Source of the DNA: Bacteroidota bacterium
GTDB taxonomy: Bacteria > Bacteroidota > Bacteroidia > SpSt-205 > S141-50
Length of the DNA stretch: 14,720 nucleotides
Assembly: GCA_015490695.1 (NCBI GenBank)
Contig: WFXK01000225.1
Coordinates: 1 to 14,720 of the forward strand
Direction of reading: 5' to 3'
Numbering within the stretch: position 1 is the stretch's first letter; every line of letters begins with the position of its first letter. Shown here one piece after another: positions 8,619-14,720 of the stretch. Below the pieces are notes generated by a model, which was not told where the DNA came from, did not search any database, and saw nothing but the letters and a program-made list of their open reading frames with translations. The position numbers were made by a program, and so were the translations under genes.

Positions 8619-9361
8619 CCTTAGTTTCGTATTTGAATACCTTACCTTTTGTATGGGGTTTACAACAATGGAAATCGGCACAGCTGTTAAAAGCCCCTCC
8701 AGCCCAATGCGTGGAACATTATGAACAAGAAAAAGCAGCAATCGCCTTAGTCCCTGTCGCAGGACTGCTAACCATGCAGCGACCATGGAAACGACTAAAA
8801 AACTTCTGTATTGCCAGCTACCAAAAAGTAGAAACCGTACTTCTGCTTTCTAATGCCCCCTTAGAGGAATTAACTAAAATCTACTTAGACCCCGATTCCA
8901 GAACTTCTAATCTTTTAATCCAAATTCTTTTTAATCACTTTTTGAAGAAAGAGGTAACTTTTATTCCGGGTGTTAAACAGGTGTTTTATCGAGAACGAGA
9001 GGCGGGCTATGTGCGTATCGGCGACAAAGCCCTATGGGAACGCCCTTTATTCTCTTATGCTTATGACTTAGCAACCCTGTGGTATCAATACAGCCGCTTA
9101 CCTATGGTGTTCGCCGTGTGGATTGCAGACCCAAAAGTGCCTAAAAAGATACTACAACAACTGCACCATTATTTATCTATGGGCGTAAATGCTATCGAGC
9201 AGCAAGTACCTCAGTGGGCAAGTGCCTACGAAGTAGACCCTGCATTCCTTAAAACCTACTTAACCCAAGCAATTCATTATCATTTCAATGAAACAACAGA
9301 ACAAGCACTCCAATTATTTTTATCTTTGTCAAAGCAATGCGCTACTTTTTATTTTTCTTAA
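8609..9361 (+). CDS. mqnA: Chorismate dehydratase of the futalosine pathway
   Basis: MqnA removes water from chorismate to give 3-[(1-carboxyvinyl)oxy]benzoate, the first committed step of futalosine-dependent menaquinone synthesis. The 250-residue protein has the periplasmic-binding-protein-like fold typical of MqnA/MqnD. The N-terminal VSYLNTLPF (residues 6-14) is the characteristic MqnA motif, ALVPVAGLL matches the following block, and DPDSRTSNLL (94-103) matches the substrate-loop segment. The start lies inside the end of the phosphatase gene (10-base overlap) and its own end overlaps the next gene by 25 bases. A near-match to the promoter box (TACTTTT at 8602-8608) touches the ATG, but its last base is A rather than G. 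Finding mqnE two genes upstream strongly supports the call; MqnD is less likely because of the N-terminal motif. Confidence 0.92.
   Translation: MRITLVSYLNTLPFVWGLQQWKSAQLLKAPPAQCVEHYEQEKAAIALVPVAGLLTMQRPWKRLKNFCIASYQKVETVLLLSNAPLEELTKIYLDPDSRTSNLLIQILFNHFLKKEVTFIPGVKQVFYREREAGYVRIGDKALWERPLFSYAYDLATLWYQYSRLPMVFAVWIADPKVPKKILQQLHHYLSMGVNAIEQQVPQWASAYEVDPAFLKTYLTQAIHYHFNETTEQALQLFLSLSKQCATFYFS
9321..9328 (+). promoter_or_regulatory. Possible internal -7 box upstream of the exported protein gene
   Basis: TATCTTTG matches TAnnTTTG exactly, 8 bases before the ATG at 9337, although it lies within the end of mqnA. No clear -33 element is visible. It could be a secondary promoter letting the downstream genes be read independently of the mqn genes; it could also be chance in coding DNA. 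Confidence 0.3.
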
Positions 9362-9993
9362 TCATTGCTGTTGCATGGGCACAATATGATGCTTATCAGC
9401 TTTCTGGAATGGTGTTAAATCGCCATAGCGGTGAACCTATTCCTTATGTTCATATCGTTGCAACAAAAAGCCGCCAAATCGTGATTGCCAACAAAGAAGG
9501 TTTTTTTAGTTTAGCCGTAGACCCTTACGACACTTTGATTTTTTCCGCATTGGGCTACCATAAAGGACGATTATCCATCCCCGATTACTTAAAAGAATAC
9601 CAACCCAAAGACCAATATATCTATGTAATTCAATACCTTGTAGAAGACACCATTGAATTACCCGCAGTCGTGATTTTTCCCTATAAAAACGCCCAGGAAT
9701 TAAAGACAGCGATTGTAAACATGCCTGTCCAAACAGAACCTATGCAAATCGCTTACAATAATGTTTCGCCGCAGATTGTAAAATATTTCATGGAACATTT
9801 GCCTGCAGACCCTGAAGAACGGGTTCAAGCCGCCTATCAAAGGTATTTGATGTTTCAACGACAAGCCTTCCAACGTCCCTATGTGCCCTTGTTAGACCCT
9901 ATTGCTGTCATGCGATTAGTTAACTACTTGGCTAAACAAGCCAAAAGCAAAAAACGCAGTAAAAACTATAATTACTGGATAGATGAAGATTAA
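9337..9993 (+). CDS. Exported protein with carboxypeptidase-regulatory-like domain
   Basis: A 218-residue protein with a clear signal peptide (residues 1-16, MRYFLFFLIIAVAWAQ). Residues about 20-90 match the carboxypeptidase-D regulatory-like beta-sandwich found throughout Bacteroidota: SGMVLNRHSGEPIPYVHI, then NKEGFFSLAV and DTLIFSALGYH. The same fold forms the N-terminal extension of many TonB-dependent receptors, but no plug or barrel follows here. The rest is a charged, mostly helical tail (about 110-218) with basic stretches near the end (KQAKSKKRSK) that I do not recognise. It probably acts in the periplasm or on the outer membrane. Its start overlaps mqnA by 25 bases and its end overlaps the dehydrogenase gene by 11, so it is tied into the same transcript. 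Function unknown. Confidence 0.85.
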   Translation: MRYFLFFLIIAVAWAQYDAYQLSGMVLNRHSGEPIPYVHIVATKSRQIVIANKEGFFSLAVDPYDTLIFSALGYHKGRLSIPDYLKEYQPKDQYIYVIQYLVEDTIELPAVVIFPYKNAQELKTAIVNMPVQTEPMQIAYNNVSPQIVKYFMEHLPADPEERVQAAYQRYLMFQRQAFQRPYVPLLDPIAVMRLVNYLAKQAKSKKRSKNYNYWIDED

Positions 9994-11014
9994 AACCGCT
10001 GTTATTGGTTATGGTTTCATAGGAAAACGCCATGCAAAAATCTTAAATCAACTACCGCAAGTTCAATTACACGCCATTGTAGATAATGACCCCAAAGCGT
10101 TACAAAAGGCTCAAAAAGACTATCCGAAAACTTTATGTCTTCCTTCTATAGAAACCTTATTAGAAACGCATCCAATAGATGCGATTCATGTTTGTACACC
10201 CAATGGTTGGCATTATTATCATTGCTTCTTAGCCTTAGAGCGTGGTTGTCATGTGCTATGTGAAAAACCTTTGACTTTATCCTACAAAGAAGCGATAGAG
10301 CTAATTCAAAAAGCACAAGAACAAAAACGCCATTTTGTTTGCATGCTTCAGAATCGTTGGACGCCTATTGCACAGTGGTTAAAAAAAATCATAGAAGAGA
10401 AACGACTTGGGAAATTGCTTTATGTCAAAGTAGACTGCATTTGGAACCGTGATGAACGCTATTACCATAGTGCTCCATGGCGTGGAACGCTACAATGGGA
10501 CGGTGGTGTGCTCTATACACAATTCAGCCATTACGTAGACCTGCTATGTTGGCTCCTCCAAGACATTACTTTAATCACTGCAGAAGGATACAACCTGCAC
10601 CACAACTACTTAGGAAAAGACTGGATAGATACAGGGACTTTTTCTTTCTCCACCTCTGAAACCCGTGGACATTTTTTCTTCTCTACCTGTGCTTATCAAG
10701 AGAATTTAGAAAGTAGTTTAACTTTAATCGGAGAACAAGGCACCTTGAAAGTAGGTGGACAATACATGGAAAAATGTTTACATGTTGCATTAAAAGATAA
10801 AACACTTATGCCTCCGATAAAACAAGTTCAACAAAACACTTATAACGGGGTTTTCAAAGGAAGCGCTGCTTTACACCATGAAGTGATTGAACGGTTTTAC
10901 AAAGCGATTATAGCAGAAAATTGGGATTATCAGCAGGTTTATGAAGCGGCTCGTTCAATAGCGCTCATAGAACAGTACTATCAGCAAGTGCGTTTAACCA
11001 TTAAAAAAACCTAA
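9983..11014 (+). CDS. Gfo/Idh/MocA-family dehydrogenase, WlbA/WbpB-like
   Basis: NAD(P)-dependent sugar or sugar-nucleotide oxidoreductase, 343 residues. The Rossmann fold begins with GYGFIG (G9, G11, G14), and the family's catalytic EKP motif is E94-K95-P96 in CEKPLTL. The C-terminal domain carries IWNRDERYYH, WRGTLQWDGG and TQFSHYVDLLCW (H183), a pattern I associate with the UDP-N-acetyl-2-amino-2-deoxyglucuronate oxidases WlbA and WbpB, which oxidise C3 of the sugar for surface polysaccharide synthesis. That substrate is an inference from pattern resemblance. No glycosyltransferase or aminotransferase partner is nearby, which weakens it. The start overlaps the previous gene by 11 bases. 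The stop codon TAA forms the first bases of a possible promoter box for ssb. No signal peptide, so cytosolic. Confidence 0.88.
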   Translation: MKIKTAVIGYGFIGKRHAKILNQLPQVQLHAIVDNDPKALQKAQKDYPKTLCLPSIETLLETHPIDAIHVCTPNGWHYYHCFLALERGCHVLCEKPLTLSYKEAIELIQKAQEQKRHFVCMLQNRWTPIAQWLKKIIEEKRLGKLLYVKVDCIWNRDERYYHSAPWRGTLQWDGGVLYTQFSHYVDLLCWLLQDITLITAEGYNLHHNYLGKDWIDTGTFSFSTSETRGHFFFSTCAYQENLESSLTLIGEQGTLKVGGQYMEKCLHVALKDKTLMPPIKQVQQNTYNGVFKGSAALHHEVIERFYKAIIAENWDYQQVYEAARSIALIEQYYQQVRLTIKKT

Positions 11015-11019
11015 CTTCG
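11012..11019 (+). promoter_or_regulatory. Weak -7-like box before ssb
   Basis: TAACTTCG differs from TAnnTTTG at one of the six fixed positions and sits five bases before the ssb ATG, starting with the stop codon of the dehydrogenase gene. GTTTA at about 10992-10996 could be a poor -33 element. Position fits the other boxes in the window but the match is imperfect. Confidence 0.2.
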
Positions 11020-11024
11020 CACCC

Positions 11025-11495
11025 ATGATTAAATTGCAAATTATTGGTTACTTAGGAGCAGACGCTATCGTCAAACAAATAAATGACCGCTACGTAATAG
11101 AATTCAACGTAGCGCATACAGAGCGCTTCAAAGGTGCAGACGGCATCCAGCGGGAACGAACCATATGGGTACGCTGCAGCTATTGGCGCAATAAAGAACA
11201 ACTAAAAGTCGCAGAATATTTAAAAAAAGGAAAACAAGTCTATGTAGAAGGTATTCCAGGCACTTCGGCTTACATCAATCAAGAGGGGAATGCGGTAGGA
11301 CGTATGGAATGTCGTGTAACCCGTTTAGAGCTCTTAGGAGGTGGTACACGAACCGCTATGGAAGGCTTTACTACCCCAGAACCCCAACAAAAGTTTGAAG
11401 TTCCTGAAGAGCCGCCCATTTCTGAAGTTCCAGAACCAGGACCAGCTGTGCCCCCTTCTGAAGAAGGAGACGATGAAGACGATTTGCCCTTTTAA
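11025..11495 (+). CDS. ssb: Single-stranded DNA-binding protein
   Basis: Binds single-stranded DNA during replication, recombination and repair and recruits partner enzymes through its C-terminal tip. The 156-residue protein has the SSB OB fold in residues 1 to about 105, with typical blocks LGADAIVK, FNVAHTERF, TIWVRCSYW, VAEYLKKGKQVYVEG and MECRVTRLELLGG. A Pro/Glu-rich linker (about 118-145) leads to the acidic tip EGDDEDDLPF, the conserved partner-binding motif. Many genomes carry more than one ssb paralogue, so this may not be the main replicative copy. It follows the dehydrogenase by 10 bases, and its stop shares one base with the start of the DUF58 gene (TAATG), which suggests translational coupling. 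Confidence 0.96.
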   Translation: MIKLQIIGYLGADAIVKQINDRYVIEFNVAHTERFKGADGIQRERTIWVRCSYWRNKEQLKVAEYLKKGKQVYVEGIPGTSAYINQEGNAVGRMECRVTRLELLGGGTRTAMEGFTTPEPQQKFEVPEEPPISEVPEPGPAVPPSEEGDDEDDLPF

Positions 11496-12424
11496 TGGCT
11501 TACGAAGGCGTCCGTAAATACCTCTTACCCGAAGTCGTTGCACGACTAAAACCTCTGGAACTAAAAGCAAAAGCGATTGTAGAAGGGTTCATCACAGGAC
11601 TCCATAAAAGCCCCTATCATGGCTTCTCTATTGAATTCGCAGAACACCAACCCTACAGCAAAGGCGATAACCTGAAAGCCATAGATTGGAAAGTCTTCGC
11701 CCGAACCGAACGACTTTATATAAAAAAATACGAAGAAGAAACCAATGTGCGTACCTATGTGCTTTTAGACGTTAGTGACTCTATGTGCTATCCTACAGAA
11801 GGGATTTCTAAATTGGAATACGCAGTTTACTTAAGCGCAGCTTTGATTTATTTGTTATTAAAGCAGCGCGATGCTGTGGGTTTAGCCCTGTTTGATGAGC
11901 GTTTAAGGGAATTTTTCCCACCTCGTTCTCGCCGCTCGTGGCTCATCCCCCTATTGGAAAGCTTGGACAAACAACTAAAAAGAACTTCTTATTTCCAACG
12001 TACTACCGCTATTGCAGAAACCATCGCCCAAATGGCTGTGCGATTCCATAGACGCAGCTTTATCTTGCTCATTACAGACCTCTTCGCCCCCGAATTAGCA
12101 ATAGAACCCCTTGTGCGAAGTATTAAACAACTACAAGCCAATAAACACGAAGTTATTATCTTTCAAATCCTTGATGAAGAAACAGAAGTTGCATTAAACT
12201 TTGATAACAAACCTGTAATCTTAAAAGATTTAGAAACCGCAGAAGAGATAGAAATTTTGCCTTCGGTAGTAAAATCACTTTATGAGCGTCGTGTTCGCAG
12301 CTATTTCCAAACCTTAGCGGCTTATTGCTACCAATGGCAGATTGATTTTGTTCCTTTGTCTATTAAAACGCCGTATGATAAGGCGTTGCTAACGTATTTG
12401 ACAAAACGAAAACATCTTTATTAG
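11495..12424 (+). CDS. DUF58 protein with von Willebrand A-like fold
   Basis: A 309-residue DUF58-family protein. The family signature runs over residues about 43-82 (GFSIEFAEHQPY, GDNLKAIDWKVFAR, LYIKKYEEE). It is followed by a VWA-like domain with a complete metal-ion-dependent adhesion motif DVSDS (D92, S94, S96) and the hydrophobic strand FILLITDLF. There is no N-terminal membrane helix, unlike the longer DUF58 proteins, so it appears cytosolic. Members are usually encoded beside a MoxR AAA+ ATPase and serve as chaperone-like or metal-centre-maturation partners, but no moxR gene is in the window; the neighbours are ssb (1-base overlap) upstream and an aldo/keto reductase 3 bases downstream. 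Its biochemical role here is unknown. Confidence 0.92.
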   Translation: MAYEGVRKYLLPEVVARLKPLELKAKAIVEGFITGLHKSPYHGFSIEFAEHQPYSKGDNLKAIDWKVFARTERLYIKKYEEETNVRTYVLLDVSDSMCYPTEGISKLEYAVYLSAALIYLLLKQRDAVGLALFDERLREFFPPRSRRSWLIPLLESLDKQLKRTSYFQRTTAIAETIAQMAVRFHRRSFILLITDLFAPELAIEPLVRSIKQLQANKHEVIIFQILDEETEVALNFDNKPVILKDLETAEEIEILPSVVKSLYERRVRSYFQTLAAYCYQWQIDFVPLSIKTPYDKALLTYLTKRKHLY

Positions 12425-12427
12425 GCT

Positions 12428-13426
12428 ATGGAAACGATGCAATACAGGAATTTAGGGAAGGCGGGGGTAAAGGTAAGCGTCCTTTCCTTGGGCTCATGGG
12501 TAACATTCGGCAGACAAGTAGACGTAGAACTGGCAAAAACCCTCATTAAGTACGCTTATGACCACGGCGTAAACTTCTTTGATAACGCTGAAGTCTACGG
12601 ACGTGGGCGCTCAGAACAAATCATGGGTGAAGCCTTCAAACAATTAGGACTGCCCAGAGATAGCTACATGGTTTCCAGTAAAGTCTTCTTCGGTTCCGTA
12701 CCTGAACCGCTGCCAACCCAAAAGGGACTAAGTAGAAAACATATCTTTGAAGCTTGTCACCAAGCACTGAAACGATTACAAACCGACTATTTAGACCTTT
12801 ACTTTTGTCATCGTCCAGACCCCGAGGTGCCCGTAGAAGAAATCGTTTGGAGCATGCATCAATTGATTATGCAAGGGAAAGTGCTTTATTGGGGAACTTC
12901 TGAATGGAGTGCGGTGCAAATCATGCATGCCCATTTAATCGCTCAACAACACCACCTTGTGCCTCCTGTAATGGAACAACCCCAATATAACCTCTTTTTC
13001 AGAAAACGTGTAGAAGACGAATACGATTATCTTTATAAAACCGTAGGCTTAGGAACGACTATTTGGTCGCCTTTAGCCAGTGGTTACCTTACAGGAAAGT
13101 ATTTAGAAAATCCCAAGGCAGAAGGGCGTTTTAATCTACCGAAGTTTGAATGGTTGTGGGAAAGTGTCTTAGGTAATAAACCCCGAATTCGTCAACGGGC
13201 AACGCAACGCTTTGTCCAATTAGCGGAAAAATTAGCGATGACGCCAGCACAATTAGCCATCGCCTGGTGTTTGAAAAACCCAAACGTTTCTACGGTCATC
13301 CTTGGTGCTTCCAAGTTAGAACAATTAAAAGAGAACTTAGATACGCTTCAGCACTTAGATAAATTGACACCTAAGGTGATGGAGAAAATAGAAAAAATCA
13401 TGTTGCCTGCTTCGGACAAGGTGTAG
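12428..13426 (+). CDS. Aldo/keto reductase (Kv-beta/AKR6-like)
   Basis: NADPH-dependent (beta/alpha)8-barrel oxidoreductase reducing aldehydes or ketones, 332 residues. The catalytic tetrad is visible: D52 and Y57 in FFDNAEVYG, K85 in VSSKVFF and H128 in LYFCHRPDP. The overall pattern (YRNLGKAGVKVS, SLGSWVTFG, GRGRSEQIMG, IWSPLASGYLTGKY, VILGASKLEQLKEN) resembles the bacterial proteins related to potassium-channel beta subunits, though it keeps histidine where animal Kv-beta has asparagine. Substrate unknown. A second ATG three codons downstream (12437, MQYRNLG) is also plausible. The gene lies 3 bases after the DUF58 gene and 4 bases before nuoD, so it is probably in the same transcript; a functional tie to complex I is not established. 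Confidence 0.94.
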   Translation: METMQYRNLGKAGVKVSVLSLGSWVTFGRQVDVELAKTLIKYAYDHGVNFFDNAEVYGRGRSEQIMGEAFKQLGLPRDSYMVSSKVFFGSVPEPLPTQKGLSRKHIFEACHQALKRLQTDYLDLYFCHRPDPEVPVEEIVWSMHQLIMQGKVLYWGTSEWSAVQIMHAHLIAQQHHLVPPVMEQPQYNLFFRKRVEDEYDYLYKTVGLGTTIWSPLASGYLTGKYLENPKAEGRFNLPKFEWLWESVLGNKPRIRQRATQRFVQLAEKLAMTPAQLAIAWCLKNPNVSTVILGASKLEQLKENLDTLQHLDKLTPKVMEKIEKIMLPASDKV

Positions 13427-13430
13427 TGGG

Positions 13431-14549
13431 ATGCGGCTGCTACATTTACAAATGGGTCCGCAGCACCCTGCGACCCATGGTGTGCTAAAAGTAGAACTTT
13501 GGTTAGACGGAGAAATCATAGAAAAATTGCGTTTGCACATCGGTTTTATGCATCGCTGCTTTGAAAAACACGCAGAAAACCTAACTTATGAGCAAATCAT
13601 CCCCTTTGTAGACCGCTTAGACTACCTAAGCGCAATGAATTGTGAGCACATTTATGTGATGGGAGTAGAAAAAATGCTTGGTATTGAAGAAAAAATTCCT
13701 AAACGCATCCATTATATCCGGGTATTAGTCGCCGAATTAAATAGAATCGCTTCTCATTTGCTTGCTATCGGTGCTTTTGGAATAGACTTAGGATTAGTTA
13801 CAGCTTTTCTTTGGTGCTTCCGAGATAGAGAACACATTTTGAATCTTTTAGAATGGCTTAGCGGCGCAAGAATGTTATATAGCTACATGGGGATTGGTGG
13901 CGTGTTTTTTGAATTACCCCTCGGCTTTGAAGAACGAACCAAAGAATTTTTAGATTATTTCCAACCCAAATTGCAGGAATTAGAAGTGCTTATGAATGAA
14001 AATCCTATATGGTTAAGTCGTACAAAGGGGATAGGTATTTTGCCACTTCCTTTAGCAATAGATTATGGTTGTAGTGGTCCTGTGCTTCGGGGTTCTGGAC
14101 TGCGCTGGGATGTTCGTAAAGTAGACCAATATAGTGTGTATCCCGAATTAGACTTTGATATTCCCATAGGAGAACAGGGAGACAGTTGGGATAGATTCTA
14201 TGTACGTTTTCGTGAAATAAAAGAGAGTGTTAAGATTTGTTATCAGTGCTTAGAGCGCTTACAAAAACATTACAAACGTTCTTCGGATTTTGACCCACGG
14301 AAATGGATGCCTAAGAGAATTCGTCCTAAGCAACAGCAATACTACGTTCGTGGAGAAAGTCCACGAGGAGAATTAGGTTTCTTTTTTATTACAACGGGTA
14401 AAAGTGATATTCCGTTTCGCTGTAAAGTTAGAAGTCCCAGTTTTTCTAATTTAAGTGTTTTGGAAGCTATAGCCCCTGGACATTATTTTGCAGATTTCGT
14501 AGCGATTTTAGGTTCTATTGATATTGTGTTGTGTGAAGTAGACCGTTAA
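13431..14549 (+). CDS. nuoD: NADH-quinone oxidoreductase subunit D (49-kDa subunit)
   Basis: Subunit of the peripheral arm of respiratory complex I that helps form the quinone-reduction site at the membrane junction. The 372-residue protein shows the family blocks MGPQHPATHGVL (residues 8-19), RLDYLSAMN (62-70), GARMLYSYMGIGG, GPVLRGSGL, YYVRGESPRGELG and the C-terminal APGHYFADFVAILGSIDIVLCEVDR-type ending. By analogy with characterised complexes, H16 and Y65 are the likely quinone-contact residues. The motif usually written HRGxEK reads HRCFEK here (C43). It is slightly short at the N-terminus compared with many NuoD proteins, but the core is complete. It starts 4 bases after the aldo/keto reductase; nuoC is not upstream and no nuo gene follows in the last 170 bases, so it is separated from its usual operon partners here. 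Confidence 0.96.
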   Translation: MRLLHLQMGPQHPATHGVLKVELWLDGEIIEKLRLHIGFMHRCFEKHAENLTYEQIIPFVDRLDYLSAMNCEHIYVMGVEKMLGIEEKIPKRIHYIRVLVAELNRIASHLLAIGAFGIDLGLVTAFLWCFRDREHILNLLEWLSGARMLYSYMGIGGVFFELPLGFEERTKEFLDYFQPKLQELEVLMNENPIWLSRTKGIGILPLPLAIDYGCSGPVLRGSGLRWDVRKVDQYSVYPELDFDIPIGEQGDSWDRFYVRFREIKESVKICYQCLERLQKHYKRSSDFDPRKWMPKRIRPKQQQYYVRGESPRGELGFFFITTGKSDIPFRCKVRSPSFSNLSVLEAIAPGHYFADFVAILGSIDIVLCEVDR

Positions 14550-14559
14550 GAAGTTGTTA

Positions 14560-14587
14560 GGAAACTTTGAAAGTTCCCTAAGTTTCC
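14560..14587 (+). repeat. Inverted repeat after nuoD
   Basis: GGAAACTT (14560-14567) pairs perfectly with AAGTTTCC (14580-14587) across a 12-base spacer. The spacer itself contains AAGTTCC, which can pair with the same left arm with one bulged base, so two alternative hairpins are possible. It begins ten bases after the nuoD stop. No T-run follows, so it is not a standard intrinsic terminator, though it may help end transcription or protect the 3' end. Confidence 0.5.
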
Positions 14588-14613
14588 GGCAAAAAGGCAC
14601 ATGGAAAAACCTG

Positions 14614-14650
14614 TACTGAGGTTCCTCGCTTTCGCTCGGAATGACGCGCA
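14614..14650. repeat. Sequence resembling a dispersed intergenic repeat
   Basis: The stretch centred on GAGGTTCCTCGCTTTCGCTC followed by GGAATGACG resembles short intergenic repeats I recall from many Bacteroidota and other genomes, whose spurious translations read IPSESEEP-like. Small stems can be drawn: GAG/CTC around 14618-14627 and TTCC/GGAA at 14622-14625 and 14638-14641. Only one copy is in this window, so repetition itself is not shown here. Confidence 0.35.
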
Positions 14651-14720
14651 GTAATGGGATGGCGCACATAACTTCAAAAACAAAAAACGCAAAAACCGCA
14701 GACTGCACGCACAAACCCAA

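Larger units (their letters stand above)
14550..14720. other. Non-coding end of window
   Basis: No credible gene follows nuoD. Apart from the inverted repeat and repeat-like element, the last 70 bases are A-rich with short AAAAAC/CGC runs (CAAAAACAAAAAACGC). The minus-strand reading frame through this stretch starts with TTG at the window edge, crosses the repeat-like element and runs into nuoD, and is not a likely gene. Confidence 0.6.

Noticed and set aside
8500..8724. Plus-strand 74-codon open frame spanning the phosphatase-mqnA junction
   Set aside because: Out of frame with two well-supported genes and with no recognisable features.
12399..12404. TTGACA, an E. coli-like -35 hexamer before the aldo/keto reductase
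   Set aside because: It lies within the DUF58 coding end, no matching -10 follows at 16-18 bases, and the window otherwise uses TAnnTTTG-type boxes.
14508..14720. Minus-strand 70-codon open frame at the right edge
   Set aside because: It starts with TTG at the window edge, translates a repeat-like element (IPSESEEP) and ends inside nuoD; no protein-like features.
14680..14720. Possible minus-strand terminator at the right edge (T-rich run on the minus strand)
   Set aside because: Only a 4-bp GCAG/CTGC palindrome without a loop precedes the T-run, and no minus-strand gene upstream of it is visible in the window.

Overview
The window looks like chromosomal DNA of a member of the Bacteroidota (Cytophagales/Chitinophagales-like; genus not assignable by eye). 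Four things point there: a secreted M43 protease ending in a type IX secretion (T9SS) sorting domain, small exported proteins with Bacteroidota-style signal peptides, TAnnTTTG promoter boxes in place of E. coli-type ones, and no gene with a convincing Shine-Dalgarno sequence. Menaquinone appears to be made by the futalosine route (mqnE and mqnA are present), and respiration uses a type I NADH dehydrogenase (nuoD). I see no insertion sequence, phage gene, CRISPR array, tRNA or rRNA. The window reads as a core-genome segment.

Layout. Positions 1-3572 are on the minus strand, transcribed leftward: an exported protein with 16 TPR repeats, then glyA (serine hydroxymethyltransferase), then a secreted protein of unknown family that overlaps the end of glyA and runs off the left edge. 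Positions 3573-3663 are a divergent promoter region in which two TAnnTTTG boxes face away from each other, three bases apart. Positions 3664-6780 hold the large secreted metalloprotease, followed by a clear intrinsic terminator.

From 6845 to 14549 everything is on the plus strand and tightly packed. mqnE, a histidine-phosphatase-family gene, mqnA, a small exported protein and a sugar-nucleotide-type dehydrogenase form a chain in which each gene overlaps the next by 8 to 25 bases. After a 10-base gap come ssb, a DUF58 protein, an aldo/keto reductase and nuoD, separated by -1 to 4 bases. The last 170 bases hold no gene, only short inverted repeats and a sequence resembling a dispersed intergenic repeat.

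Functional links. mqnE and mqnA supply the first two steps of menaquinone synthesis, and NuoD carries part of the quinone site of complex I, so both ends of the plus-strand block concern quinone-linked respiration. The genes between them do not form an obvious pathway. I found no clear novel system. The most useful observations are the promoter boxes lying right against start codons (suggesting leaderless or nearly leaderless mRNAs), the phosphatase embedded between two futalosine-pathway genes, and nuoD standing apart from other nuo genes.
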